Positions 45,921 to 54,417 of a stretch of DNA of 64,000 bases are shown one piece after another. Numbering within the stretch: the stretch's first letter is position 1; each line of letters starts with the position of its first letter. Origin of the DNA: Kiloniella spongiae. Its GTDB lineage: Bacteria; Pseudomonadota; Alphaproteobacteria; Kiloniellales; Kiloniellaceae. Both the position numbers and the translations under genes were made by a program. The notes beneath the pieces are model-generated. The model made no database searches and had not been told where the DNA came from. It saw only the letters and a list, made by a program, of their open reading frames with translations. Where the stretch lies: contig NZ_LAQL01000007.1 of the NCBI RefSeq assembly GCF_001026905.1, forward strand, positions 124,001 through 188,000. The letters run 5' to 3'.

Positions 45921-46154
45921 ATGGTCAAAAGGGAAATGATTAAAGGGCAGATTACCAATAACATCCGCAGATTACGTTTTGACCATGATGAAATGACACA
46001 AAAGCAGTTGGCTGAAAAAACCGGCGTTTCCCGACAGACGATTGTGGCGATTGAAAAGGCAAAATACTCACCGTCGCTTGAGCTGGCGTTTCAGATCGCC
46101 CATGTGTTTGGCTGTTCGCTGGGGGATGTTTTTTCCTATGAGATCGGTGATTAA
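45921..46154 (+). CDS. XRE-family transcriptional regulator (YozG-like)
   Basis: A 77-residue single-domain helix-turn-helix protein: MTQKQLAEKTGVSRQTIVAI with KYSPSLELAFQIAHVFGCSL and a terminal FSYEIGD. This compact form is typical of regulators that control a partner membrane protein encoded just upstream. The start is ATG 45921 or ATG 45936. It overlaps the 3' end of the GNAT gene on the other strand by four bases. It probably autoregulates the two-gene operon. Confidence 0.85.
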   Translation: MVKREMIKGQITNNIRRLRFDHDEMTQKQLAEKTGVSRQTIVAIEKAKYSPSLELAFQIAHVFGCSLGDVFSYEIGD

Positions 46155-46603
46155 CCAAGATCAATAAACATTTTCGGAAGCATTTTATCCTGTACTTCCG
46201 AAGGGACTTCACCCACGCGTTTGGCGCCCATAGTTTTGTAAAAACCTTCTGCATAGGTATCAGAGATGATCGTGAGGTTTGGCCAGCCAAGTTTTCGTGC
46301 TTCTTTGATCAGAAGATCAAAGGCCTGTTTACCATAACCTTTGCCGATATTTTCAGGCAGTAACCAGAAGCTGTCGATCATCGGTATGTCGTTCCACAGC
46401 AGGCTGCCCATGCCAATGATTTCGTCGCTTTGTAGGAACAGAAAAGTATAGGATTTTTTCAGGTATTCTTCTGTGTATTCCGCTTCAAAGAAGGTTTTGC
46501 ATTTGTCCAGAAAGTCCTGGGGGTAATCCCAATGACTTTTGGATCTTAGGGCAATTGAGGGCAGAAGAGGAAGATCTTCAAGGCGGGCGGGAACAAGTTT
46601 CAT
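46151..46603 (-). CDS. GNAT-family N-acetyltransferase
   Basis: A 150-residue GNAT protein. The acetyl-CoA site is in PENIGKGYGKQAFDLLIKEA (the Q/RxxGxG/A motif reads GKGYGK) and IISDTYAEGFYKTMGAKRVG is the usual C-terminal signature. Substrate unknown. Its ATG overlaps the stop of the saccharopine dehydrogenase-like gene by one base (TGATG), so it is translationally coupled as the third gene of a small operon. Confidence 0.85.
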   Translation of the reverse strand: MKLVPARLEDLPLLPSIALRSKSHWDYPQDFLDKCKTFFEAEYTEEYLKKSYTFLFLQSDEIIGMGSLLWNDIPMIDSFWLLPENIGKGYGKQAFDLLIKEARKLGWPNLTIISDTYAEGFYKTMGAKRVGEVPSEVQDKMLPKMFIDLG

Positions 46604-47718
46604 CAGATTTCATCTTCAAAGGTGCGGATATGGAAGGGCGCAAGTTCCTGTAGATAATCGGCAAGAGAAACCAGTCCGACACAAGGCATTGCACCTGACG
46701 CTATCCTTTCGTTTCGGACAATTTTTTTCGCAAGGATGATGGCCGGAATTGTCGGGATCTGCGGGCCGTCACCGTCCAGCCCGATAATAAACCATTTTTT
46801 TGTCAGTGATTGACCGTTGTGATCTTTCCCTTTGAGGATGATATGCATACCGCCGTCGCTGGTACCAAAAATGTTGAACCAATTGCTTAGCTTTAGTAAA
46901 GAGGCAGCGTGTTTTTCAAGCCTTATAGGCAAACCCCAGCGAATAAGCCATGATAGGCCCCATAAGCCAAGGTGTATCAGGCCAAGTTCCATACCTGCTG
47001 AAAATTGCAGAGACTTGATGTTGTACTGTGACTGCAAAAGATCGAGATCGGGAATGTCGCAATTCGCCATCCAGCGTTTTCCGAGTAAAGGGAATTCCTG
47101 GCGATAAATATCCTGCCATCCATAACGTGATGCTGATGATCCCTGCGTAGGGGAAAGCTTCTTGCCCAGATAACTCAGTATTCCTTGTGTTGTGGCCAGG
47201 CCGCGTTCGGCTCCTTGTCCGGGGGAAATGCCATAGATCATCTGGTCAATTTCTGAAAAGAGATCTTTGTATCTATCCAGTACGGCAGATGACAATCCGG
47301 GAACAGTCGAAGCACCTGAAATTACAGGTATTCCTGCTAATCTGGCTTTATCATCTAAGGCTTTGATGCCGAAAACAAAATCCCGTCCATCTGCAAGATC
47401 AATATAGGGAACAGCCGCCCTAATGCAGATTTTTGCTACCTCATAGTTATTGTTCTGAAAGGGACCACAGGTATTGATGACAACCGCTGGATTAAGACGC
47501 TGAAGCTCGATAGCAAGGTCCTTGTAAACATCAAAACAAGCTGTTCGCGTCAACTTACCGGGGAGTTGATTTGCAAAGTCATTGGCTTTTTCTGCATTTC
47601 TGCCCGCGATGATAACCGGAATATTGTCACGCGTTAAGGCAGAGGCAATGCGCTTACCAAAGTTACCATACCCCCCAAGGATCAGTACTGGCCGTTGTGG
47701 TGTTTCTACTTCTGGCAT
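46603..47718 (-). CDS. Saccharopine dehydrogenase-like NAD(P)-binding protein
   Basis: A 371-residue protein. The Rossmann motif ILGGYGNFGKRIASAL at residues 13-28 and the VVINTCGPFQNNNYEVAKIC segment place it in the saccharopine dehydrogenase/trans-acting enoyl reductase superfamily. True lysine-pathway function is unlikely, because there are no lysine genes nearby and the C-terminal half differs. It overlaps the DUF4166 gene by 13 bases. In other bacteria these two domains are neighbours or one fusion, which supports a joint function, still undefined. Confidence 0.82.
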   Translation of the reverse strand: MPEVETPQRPVLILGGYGNFGKRIASALTRDNIPVIIAGRNAEKANDFANQLPGKLTRTACFDVYKDLAIELQRLNPAVVINTCGPFQNNNYEVAKICIRAAVPYIDLADGRDFVFGIKALDDKARLAGIPVISGASTVPGLSSAVLDRYKDLFSEIDQMIYGISPGQGAERGLATTQGILSYLGKKLSPTQGSSASRYGWQDIYRQEFPLLGKRWMANCDIPDLDLLQSQYNIKSLQFSAGMELGLIHLGLWGLSWLIRWGLPIRLEKHAASLLKLSNWFNIFGTSDGGMHIILKGKDHNGQSLTKKWFIIGLDGDGPQIPTIPAIILAKKIVRNERIASGAMPCVGLVSLADYLQELAPFHIRTFEDEI

Positions 47719-48332
47719 TTGACTTCCGTGACTTTAAAAGTACCTGCGTAACCAAAGGTCGGGCCGAATAGAGAGTGTTTGGCGTGGGTCCACATGGAAA
47801 AATCGTCATCGGAAAGCGGCGTTTCTTCAGCATGACCTTCACCCATTACCCATGAGAGAGGTAGCGGGAGTAGTTTGCCAAAGAGCCGCCAGACATAGCC
47901 TTTGTGGCGGAGAATAACTTTTTTACCGTCCCACTCGTAAGCGAGCTTCCAGCCAATGCCAAAGCGCATGAATTCAACAAGTATATTACCTTGGATCTGT
48001 TCCATGCGTGAGCGAAAAGTGATGTCGCCACGATCAGGAAAATGAAAAGTACGATCAAAGTAAAAGGGCGTATTCGATACAGAGGCACTGGCATGATTAT
48101 CACTTCTGAACACAACGGTAACGGGGATGTTTTTGCCAGAGTACGCGAGAAGCATGCCGCTAATCCGTGCCATCAAGCTGACTATTGGCGATATTTTTAC
48201 ATCCAATTTACCTTTGACCACTACACGGTCACGACTGTTTGAACGCACGGCGTAATGCTTTTTCATCACAGATGGAAGTTTGTCCCAGTCTTTTCCGAAG
48301 ACAGATTTAAATATGGGGTCACCTGTGGGCAC
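47706..48332 (-). CDS. DUF4166 domain protein
   Basis: A 208-residue protein with the DUF4166 pattern: F-x-W-type FKSVFGKDWDKLPSVMKKHY at the N-terminus, then SGKNIPVTVVFRSDNHASAS, FYFDRTFHF and a C-terminal LPLSWVMGEGHAEETPLSDD. No signal peptide. No function established for the family. Its coupling to a saccharopine dehydrogenase-like gene and a GNAT gene defines a three-gene unit. Promoter expected in the 154-base gap before the DUF2269 gene. Confidence 0.8.
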   Translation of the reverse strand: MPTGDPIFKSVFGKDWDKLPSVMKKHYAVRSNSRDRVVVKGKLDVKISPIVSLMARISGMLLAYSGKNIPVTVVFRSDNHASASVSNTPFYFDRTFHFPDRGDITFRSRMEQIQGNILVEFMRFGIGWKLAYEWDGKKVILRHKGYVWRLFGKLLPLPLSWVMGEGHAEETPLSDDDFSMWTHAKHSLFGPTFGYAGTFKVTEVKCQK

Positions 48333-48486
48333 GTGTTGCTCCGAAATGTGGGGTTGGGAAACGTATACAGGAATTAAATCAGTTTAGGCTGGATTTTGTT
48401 TGTGGGACAAGATGAAAACAAACTAATCTTTCAAATGCTTATGAATGTTAAATTCATTAAATGAGGGTTAAGTGAAGCTATGATCA

Positions 48487-48951
48487 ATGGACTATGATCT
48501 ACTGAAATGGATACATATTCTGAGCTCAACAATCCTATTTGGTACTGGGATTGGCAGTGCTTTTTATATGTTTATGGCTAATCGGAGCAGAGATTTACCC
48601 GCTATGTATTTTGCGGTGCGGCATGTAGTTATTGCTGATTGGCTGTTTACAACGCCGTCTGTGATTGTACAGCTTCTTTCTGGAATCGGATTAATCATTG
48701 TTACAGGTTATAGCCTGAGTGACACTTGGGTACTGTGGGGTGTAGGTCTTTATTTGGGCGCAGGTATTTGTTGGCTTCCTGTTGTGTGGATTCAAATCCG
48801 GATGCGGGAATTGATCAAGACTGCGATAGATAGCCACACGGATGTAGCTACTGAATATTGGATGCTGGATCGTTGGTGGATTTTGTTAGGGTCTTTGGCT
48901 TTTCCAATGATTTTAGTTGTTTTCTATCTTATGGTTTTCAAGCCGGGTTAA
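48487..48951 (+). CDS. DUF2269 family integral membrane protein
   Basis: A 154-residue protein with four hydrophobic segments. Conserved features are YDLLKWIHILSSTILFGTGI (with the membrane histidine), RHVVIADWLFTTPSVIVQ and LDRWWILLGSLAFPMI. This is the DUF2269 pattern; function is unknown, although the conserved His and aromatic residues invite a haem or quinone role. Stands alone between divergent and downstream genes. Confidence 0.82.
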   Translation: MDYDLLKWIHILSSTILFGTGIGSAFYMFMANRSRDLPAMYFAVRHVVIADWLFTTPSVIVQLLSGIGLIIVTGYSLSDTWVLWGVGLYLGAGICWLPVVWIQIRMRELIKTAIDSHTDVATEYWMLDRWWILLGSLAFPMILVVFYLMVFKPG

Positions 48952-49036
48952 GTAAAGGTGTGTTATACTGATTAAGATAAGGGGCCCGAATAAGGAGAAA
49001 GCTCGCTGGAAAAGCGGAGAGAAAATAAGTGCATCC

Positions 49037-49339
49037 ATGTCGGAATTGAATAAGAAGCTATGCGTTGAAGCGTCTCATCTTGTTGAATTACTTGATTATT
49101 GGGAAGCTTTGCCACGGGTTAAAAAACTGCCATCTCGCACGGATATTGATCCGCAGGCAATACCAGCGTTACTGCCCTATTGTGAACTTATTAATGTTCA
49201 TAGGGACCCGCTCGATTTTGAATATCGTCTTGTCGGAACTTTGATTGATGAGATTTCAACACAGAGCTACACAGGCTTACGGGTAAGTGAAATTTTAACT
49301 CAAAACCCGCCTAGCCGGATGACGATGATTTTTGATTGA
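49037..49339 (+). pseudogene. Truncated PAS-domain (PAS_5) protein
   Basis: A 100-residue open frame that matches the start of the alphaproteobacterial PAS_5 family: LLDYWEALPRVKKLPSRTDI, DPQAIPALLPYCELINV and FEYRLVGTLIDEISTQ. Full-length members run to roughly 150-200 residues, but here a stop comes straight after RVSEILTQNP. The in-frame sequence after the stop still reads PTHSGI before another stop, faintly like the family's HSG segment. A truncating mutation or a sequencing error is likely. It could still give a short functional protein. Confidence 0.6.
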
Positions 49340-49477
49340 GATTGTATGATTCCCACCCATTCAGGAATATGTCGTTTTCCATACATGAAAAGATGCCTTG
49401 ATTGACCTACGTCAAAGTATGAATAGGGACTTGGCTCTATTATTACACCTGTAGATGGCAGTAATAAGGGAGTGGGA

Positions 49478-49717
49478 ATGTCACAGCACACACCGCATGA
49501 ACTCGTAGAGGAATTTCCTGAGTTTAAGGACCGCATCCATACCAAGAAGCAGTCTGATAAACATTTTGCGAAACTCGCCGAGGATTATCACCGAATTAAC
49601 AGGATGATTCATCGGCACGAAAGTGAGGTCGAGACGTTAAGTGATGATCACATCCATGAGATCAAAAAGGAACGTTTGGTGCTTAAAGATACGATCTACT
49701 CGCTATTAGCTGTTTAA
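49478..49717 (+). CDS. YdcH family (DUF465) small protein
   Basis: A 79-residue helical protein: HELVEEFPEFKDRIHTKKQS, then FAKLAEDYHRINRMIHRHES and ETLSDDHIHEIKKERLVLKD. This is the DUF465 pattern (F-P-E-x-x-D-x-I-x-x-L followed by heptad-like helices). Function unknown; abundant in proteobacteria. ATG 49478 is preceded by AAGGGAG at good spacing; a GTG two codons upstream is less likely. Ends at a terminator. Confidence 0.88.
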   Translation: MSQHTPHELVEEFPEFKDRIHTKKQSDKHFAKLAEDYHRINRMIHRHESEVETLSDDHIHEIKKERLVLKDTIYSLLAV

Positions 49718-49747
49718 TTTACTTGTTAAATTCCCCAAGACAAACTT

Positions 49748-49777
49748 TGGCTGCCTATTTTGGGCAGCCATTTTTTT
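49748..49777 (+). terminator. Rho-independent terminator after ydcH-like gene
   Basis: TGGCTGCC pairs with GGCAGCCA, followed by seven T residues. Located between convergent genes. Confidence 0.87.
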
Positions 49778-49793
49778 GTTTAGGTTTTGTTGT

Positions 49794-50465
49794 TCATGGC
49801 TCAGACCAAAGTCGTAATAGATTAGCATGGGTCTTGGTTAGAAGGTCAAATTCCCTACTTTTTCCATCACGTTCAAAAAGTGCGCGTCGGGTTGTGTCAA
49901 TATCATAGATTATTTCGCGTCGTTCACCTGATCTGACAAGGCTTTGTATCCAACTGACGGCGACTTGTCTGGTGCCTTTGGTAACAGGGGCAACTCTATG
50001 TAGTGTGGTTGAGGGATATACGACCGCTGATCCTGCAGGCAATTTAAACTTTTGCTCACCAACAGAACTGTCCATTATTAATTCACCGCCTTCATAGCTG
50101 TTCGGATCGTTCAGAAAAACGGTAAAAGATATATCGGTGCGAAAACCTCTGTCAGATCCCATAATGGCATCATCCACGTGACTACCATATTCCATACCAG
50201 GTTCGTAGCGACTGAACAGAAGCGGGCGCATCTGTCGGAGAAGGGTTGCCCGTGCAAAAGTGGCGTTGCGTTGTAGCGTGTTTGTTAACAGGGCTGTTGC
50301 CTGTTTTGCTGCTTTATCTCTGCCTGAAAGTTGAGTGTTGTTTTTTACGAGTTTTGCATGCCATCCAGCGGTAAGCTTTCCATCTTTGAATTGTCCCTGA
50401 TCAAGCAGCTCATTTATTCTAGTGAGCCCCGGTGGATCTAAAATATCTGGTATGGTTATCAACAT
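49794..50465 (-). CDS. PiuC/YbiX-type Fe(II)/2-oxoglutarate dioxygenase (PKHD hydroxylase)
   Basis: A 223-residue PKHD-type hydroxylase. The iron ligands are the His and Asp of GMEYGSHVDDAIM and the His of STTLHRVAPVTKG, with the 2-oxoglutarate arginine in GTRQVAVSWIQS. The start MLITIPDILDPPGL is typical of PiuC. In gammaproteobacteria piuC is iron-regulated and lies next to a TonB-dependent siderophore receptor. Here no receptor is present, but the gene sits at the head of an iron block with imelysins. Likely cytoplasmic. Confidence 0.92.
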   Translation of the reverse strand: MLITIPDILDPPGLTRINELLDQGQFKDGKLTAGWHAKLVKNNTQLSGRDKAAKQATALLTNTLQRNATFARATLLRQMRPLLFSRYEPGMEYGSHVDDAIMGSDRGFRTDISFTVFLNDPNSYEGGELIMDSSVGEQKFKLPAGSAVVYPSTTLHRVAPVTKGTRQVAVSWIQSLVRSGERREIIYDIDTTRRALFERDGKSREFDLLTKTHANLLRLWSEP

Positions 50466-50566
50466 TTTCTGCTAATCCGTAGAGAGGAAAGTGGAATGTT
50501 GATTACAAGGATAACATTTGAAAGGTTAATGAGTAATAACGGCTATTTTGGGTAGCAGTTTTTTGA

Positions 50567-51667
50567 TTATTTGACTGAGCTAAGGTGATTATCCCAGGCT
50601 ATTTCCGGGTTATGATAAATGGCCTTGTCATTTTGCCACAGATTTCCTCGCCCGTCTGAAATTGTAAAATCTTTGTCATTCGGTGCAACGCCGCCAGCAT
50701 CCTGATGTTTTATGATCTTCACGAGTTCATGGGTGTCACTATTCCATATTGCGATTTTATTGCCCTTGGGGGCTGTTGTTGCCACTAAGCTGCCGTCGAT
50801 ATTCGTACTGACGGACCCAATGTATTGTTTCATCCCGAGATAGGTTTGTCCTTTGGACACGGGGATGATTTCATCACCGATGCGATGCGATGCGACCAGG
50901 CTGATGCTGTTGCTTGGGTCGCCTTCGTATTGGCCGCCAATCCAGATCTGGTCTTTTGCTGCGCTCATATGTCTAAGTGAAAGCTGACTGTATTCTGATG
51001 GCAATTTGCTTTGTGATATGAGTTTTCCATCTCGCCGATCTACGTAACTTATCTGTGGCTCCATAGAGGCAAGGTTCAATTTTTGTCGGGGATAATCCGG
51101 ATGGGTAATAATACCTCCATTTGAAATGGCAATGGTAATTCCGTCAGCAAGCAGGATGGCTTCGTGTGGACCGATGCCAAAGCTGTCATGTTGTCCTATA
51201 CGCATAAAGTTATTTTCTGTGTCGTATATGCCGATGATACCACGCTCGTTCTCGTAGTCATTCTCGGTCGCATATAGCAGTTTACCATCAGGAGAGAAAA
51301 AACCATGGCCATAAAAATGGTGATCTGCCGGAGGAGAAAAGGCCAGATGACGCTGATTCTTTATGAGATCAAGTACCAATGCAAAGCGTCCCGGGCGCCG
51401 GGCAAAAACAACGGCGAATTTTTTGTTGGGTGCGATAGCTGTTGCATGGCCTCTATCATCCAGAAGTTCCTGGAAAATTAAGTTTCCTGAATGGTCGATG
51501 ACAGCAGCGGCATACCTACCATCTGCACGTCTGAGAGTGGAAACGTAAGCTGGTTTATGAGGAGAAGTTGTTTTTGCCTGAACAAAAGAGGCCAGAGGGA
51601 GTTGTCCCGTTGCGAGAACACCGCTGGCGGCAATTCGGCTTAAGAACTCTCTACGGGATAAAGGCAT
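50567..51667 (-). CDS. DUF1513 family Tat-exported protein
   Basis: A 366-residue protein. The N-terminus SRREFLSRIAASGVLATG is a twin-arginine signal peptide. The rest is a beta-propeller-like DUF1513 domain (HHFYGHGFFSPDGKLLYATE-like blade; GIGPHEAILLADGITIAISN; RHMSAAKDQIWIGGQYEGD). DUF1513 proteins recur with imelysins and di-haem oxidoreductases in iron-acquisition loci. Tat export would allow folding with a cofactor in the cytoplasm. It begins three bases after the second imelysin's stop, so the genes are coupled. Its biochemical role is unknown. Confidence 0.85.
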   Translation of the reverse strand: MPLSRREFLSRIAASGVLATGQLPLASFVQAKTTSPHKPAYVSTLRRADGRYAAAVIDHSGNLIFQELLDDRGHATAIAPNKKFAVVFARRPGRFALVLDLIKNQRHLAFSPPADHHFYGHGFFSPDGKLLYATENDYENERGIIGIYDTENNFMRIGQHDSFGIGPHEAILLADGITIAISNGGIITHPDYPRQKLNLASMEPQISYVDRRDGKLISQSKLPSEYSQLSLRHMSAAKDQIWIGGQYEGDPSNSISLVASHRIGDEIIPVSKGQTYLGMKQYIGSVSTNIDGSLVATTAPKGNKIAIWNSDTHELVKIIKHQDAGGVAPNDKDFTISDGRGNLWQNDKAIYHNPEIAWDNHLSSVK

Positions 51668-51670
51668 TTG

Positions 51671-52852
51671 TTAATCGCCGTCTAAAGAGTTAAAGCCTAG
51701 GCTGAGACCAAGCTCCTGAGGAATGAGATCACTAACAATGTATTGTGCACCTTCCAGCGGGATAAGGGTAAAGGTCAAGAGTTCGTGAGCTTCTTTTTGT
51801 TTTACCTGTTTCTCCCAAGATGTGTTCTCTTTTTCCAACTCGGCCAAGAATTTATTGGTTTGTTCCAACTCAAAAGCAAGGGATTTTGTGTAACGGGGTG
51901 TAAGCTGTCCAAGCCCGCCAATTGTGAAGAGACTCACGACAGCATCAAGGTTATTCCTGTAAGCGTGGAGCGTTAAATTTGATCGCCAGAAGGGCGCGCG
52001 CTTTGGTTTTGATTTTTCCGGACTGTCCTTAATTGTATTTTTGATTTTAAGATCCCGCGTACTCTGTATCATTTCACTACTGATACGGAGGAGGTCCTGC
52101 ATAACTTCTGCGTCGGATCGATAAATTGGGTTTGTAGAACTTGTGTCGAGCATCTGCGCGGCGTAGCCGGATGGTGAAGACCAGTCATCTACAATCGTTT
52201 GCGCAGTAACCCCGATTGCCTGGGCAATGGTCGCGCCATATTCACATCGATAGGATTTGGGTGTGGCCACAGAGAGTGTTTCTGAATTTTTCCCAAACAG
52301 AACATATTCAAGCGCCAGAATACCTTGAACAGCGACGCTTTTCTTTTTTAGGGTTTCTGTTGTAAGCGCTGTTTGTTCTTCGGTATCGATTAACTTTCGA
52401 ACCTGTCGTAATCCAATAGATTTACGGTCTGGCCAAAAGAACAGTTTTTCCTGACGATTATCTTTAATCGCAGGCCCAATACGGTACATCTCAACGCGAG
52501 ACCAGGCTGAGACGAGAGAGCGAAAGCTATCTTTGGCACTGTTCAGATTAGTTTCGCTCGGGGATAGGCATAGTTTCTCTATATTACTTTCTTGGTGAGC
52601 AGCTTCTTCAACCAACTTTTCATAGCTGGGAAGAATGGCCTTTTTGATGACCTGTTCTATAATTGGCTTATAGGCTGTTTCAGAAGACTGTCCCCATGCA
52701 TTTACTGAAAGTCCTGAAATGATTATCCCAGTAATTGCTATCCCAGTAATTGCTATCCGGGGGATGGTACTTCCTCTGAGTGTGCCACAAACAACGTTTT
52801 TGACGCGTTGTTTGAGTGGGCGCGCAGATTTAAGGGGAATATTCATCGTCAT
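51671..52852 (-). CDS. Imelysin family protein (variant lacking the GxHxxE histidine)
   Basis: A 393-residue periplasmic protein. A long basic N-terminus and hydrophobic core are extended by a perfect 15-base tandem repeat (ITGIA ITGI). The mature part is an imelysin-type helical fold with RVEMYRIGPAIKDNRQEKLF, FFWPDRKS and SPSGYAAQML. At the place of the iron-site GxHxxE motif it reads GILALEYVLFG, so the histidine is replaced by leucine while the glutamate remains. Its ATG overlaps the stop of the di-haem oxidoreductase gene by one base. Probably a partner in periplasmic iron handling, with a different metal site from the first imelysin. Confidence 0.85.
   Translation of the reverse strand: MTMNIPLKSARPLKQRVKNVVCGTLRGSTIPRIAITGIAITGIIISGLSVNAWGQSSETAYKPIIEQVIKKAILPSYEKLVEEAAHQESNIEKLCLSPSETNLNSAKDSFRSLVSAWSRVEMYRIGPAIKDNRQEKLFFWPDRKSIGLRQVRKLIDTEEQTALTTETLKKKSVAVQGILALEYVLFGKNSETLSVATPKSYRCEYGATIAQAIGVTAQTIVDDWSSPSGYAAQMLDTSSTNPIYRSDAEVMQDLLRISSEMIQSTRDLKIKNTIKDSPEKSKPKRAPFWRSNLTLHAYRNNLDAVVSLFTIGGLGQLTPRYTKSLAFELEQTNKFLAELEKENTSWEKQVKQKEAHELLTFTLIPLEGAQYIVSDLIPQELGLSLGFNSLDGD
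52725..52754. repeat. 15-base tandem repeat in imelysin signal peptide
   Basis: Two perfect copies of ATCCCAGTAATTGCT back to back. In the protein (minus strand) they lengthen the hydrophobic core of the signal peptide by five residues per copy. In-frame variation here would tune export without breaking the gene. Confidence 0.85.
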
Positions 52853-54381
52853 TACAGAGATTCCAGGAAAGTAATCAGAGATTTTCGTTCTTCGGGTGAC
52901 ATGGTGACAACTTTGTCCCTTGCTGTTTGTGCCTCGCCACCGTGCCAGATAATGGCTTCTAACAGATTTCGTGCCCGCCCATCATGAAGAAAATAGGTAT
53001 GGCCATTCACTTTTTCTGTGAGGCCTATCCCCCATAAAGGCGCTGTTCTCCATTCGTTTCCGGATGCATTACCAACCTGGCGGTTATCAGACAACCCTTC
53101 GCCCATATCGTGGAGAAGAAGGTCGCTATAAGGCCAGATAAGCTGAAAAGCCAACTCTTTTTGAGCAGCATCTCTTCGGGTGACGAACTTGGGTTGGTGA
53201 CAGGATGTGCAACCGCTTGTGTAAAAGAGTTCTTTGCCTTTTAAGACATCAGGAGCGCTTACGTTGCGGCGTGCTGGAACCGCGAGATTTTTTGAATAAA
53301 AAACAACGAGATCAAGGACTTTTTGTGGCGCTTCGCCATCACCAAGGTTTTTCTGTGATCCATGGGGTTGGGAAAGACATTGGGGTTGGTTAGATGTGCA
53401 GTCGCCCCAGTGAGCTGGAATATCCGGGGTTGATAATCCGATATCACCTGCAAAGGCGTTTACTGATTGCGTGTGAACGGTTCTGTTTGATGCTTTCCAG
53501 CCAAAACGCCCAATTTCTCTTTGTCCGCTTTCTGGGTTTAATACCAAGCTGGCTTTACCAGAAATCCCATCGTTATTCCTATCCTCAGGATCTGCCAGTG
53601 ATAAAAGATCCTGCTCATGGATTTCTTCCAAAAGGCCCAAGCCTATCATGGGGGGCGCAACCCGGGGGGAAAGCATTACATCGGGATCCATGTCGCCATA
53701 AGCGAGTTCATCAACACGATAACTGGGTTTGCGAAGAGAGACCCTTTCGCCGCCGTTCAAGGTCACAACTTCTTCTTCGTAGGAAATGAGCATCTTACCT
53801 TCGGCGGGAAGACCTGTCACGGCTTGGTCTTGCAACTGTCCACCGTAGGTGGGTTCAGGGATGCGAAGTAAGGTGCCGGTACGGATCGCTTGCTTTTCTG
53901 CTTCTGTTCGTGCTGGGACGGAAAGGCGCAAAAACATTGACGTGGCCAGATCGTCATTGTTTTCTGGCGGGTGTCCGCGACCATCCTGTAAATGGCAGCG
54001 TTGACAGGACCTGGCATTGAAAAGAGGGCCTAATCCGTCAGATGCTTTGGTGGATGAGGGGGATGAAACCCAGATCTTTTTAAAGAGACTGTTGCCGAGT
54101 TTGAAATCGCGCTCACCCTTGAATGATAAATTGGCAGAAGAATGAGAAAAGGATTTTGACGATATTGTTTTTTTTGATGTCGGGGCCCCGGCAGATTTGT
54201 TCTCGTAGGATTCTGCTTTGGAAAAGTCATTCGTAGGCTTGGTAATGGCCTGGACCCGTTCCAAATCCTTTTGACTAAGATCTTTGCGGTTAGGAGAGGT
54301 CGCATTTACGCTTGAGGTAAGCCCCATGCCGATAAGAAAGGCGTAAAAGAGAGGTAGGTATTTTCCTGATGACGTTGGCAT
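52852..54381 (-). CDS. Di-haem oxidoreductase (DHOR, DUF1111) of iron cluster
   Basis: A 509-residue periplasmic c-type cytochrome. A signal peptide (cleavage near VNA/TS) precedes two haem-binding CxxCH motifs: SCQRCHLQDGRG (about residue 125) and GCTSCHQPKF (about 400). The family signature HDGRARNLLEAIIWHGGEA lies near the C-terminus. DHOR proteins are related to MauG/bacterial di-haem peroxidases and often sit between imelysin genes. A role in oxidising or reducing iron for uptake is plausible but unproven. The stop overlaps the next gene's start, showing tight coupling. Confidence 0.9.
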   Translation of the reverse strand: MPTSSGKYLPLFYAFLIGMGLTSSVNATSPNRKDLSQKDLERVQAITKPTNDFSKAESYENKSAGAPTSKKTISSKSFSHSSANLSFKGERDFKLGNSLFKKIWVSSPSSTKASDGLGPLFNARSCQRCHLQDGRGHPPENNDDLATSMFLRLSVPARTEAEKQAIRTGTLLRIPEPTYGGQLQDQAVTGLPAEGKMLISYEEEVVTLNGGERVSLRKPSYRVDELAYGDMDPDVMLSPRVAPPMIGLGLLEEIHEQDLLSLADPEDRNNDGISGKASLVLNPESGQREIGRFGWKASNRTVHTQSVNAFAGDIGLSTPDIPAHWGDCTSNQPQCLSQPHGSQKNLGDGEAPQKVLDLVVFYSKNLAVPARRNVSAPDVLKGKELFYTSGCTSCHQPKFVTRRDAAQKELAFQLIWPYSDLLLHDMGEGLSDNRQVGNASGNEWRTAPLWGIGLTEKVNGHTYFLHDGRARNLLEAIIWHGGEAQTARDKVVTMSPEERKSLITFLESL

Positions 54382-54382
54382 T

Positions 54383-54397
54383 TTATTATTGTTATCA
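54383..54397. promoter_or_regulatory. Weak Fur-like box at DHOR start
   Basis: On the minus strand TGATAACAATAATAA matches 11 of 14 defined positions of the TGATAATnATTATCA Fur consensus. It abuts the DHOR start codon. AT-rich sequence makes chance matches common, so this is tentative. Confidence 0.3.
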
Positions 54398-54417
54398 AAG
54401 TTTTAGGAATATGAAAT

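Noticed and set aside
45404-45964. 186-codon minus-strand frame opposite the membrane protein at 45470
   Set aside because: His/Asn/Gln-rich composition is the mirror of hydrophobic codons in the real gene; the plus-strand gene has a Shine-Dalgarno and a coupled partner.
52852-54381. MauG-type enzyme maturing a quinone cofactor
   Set aside because: Two CxxCH motifs are shared, but length and the DUF1111 signature with imelysin neighbours fit the DHOR family better.
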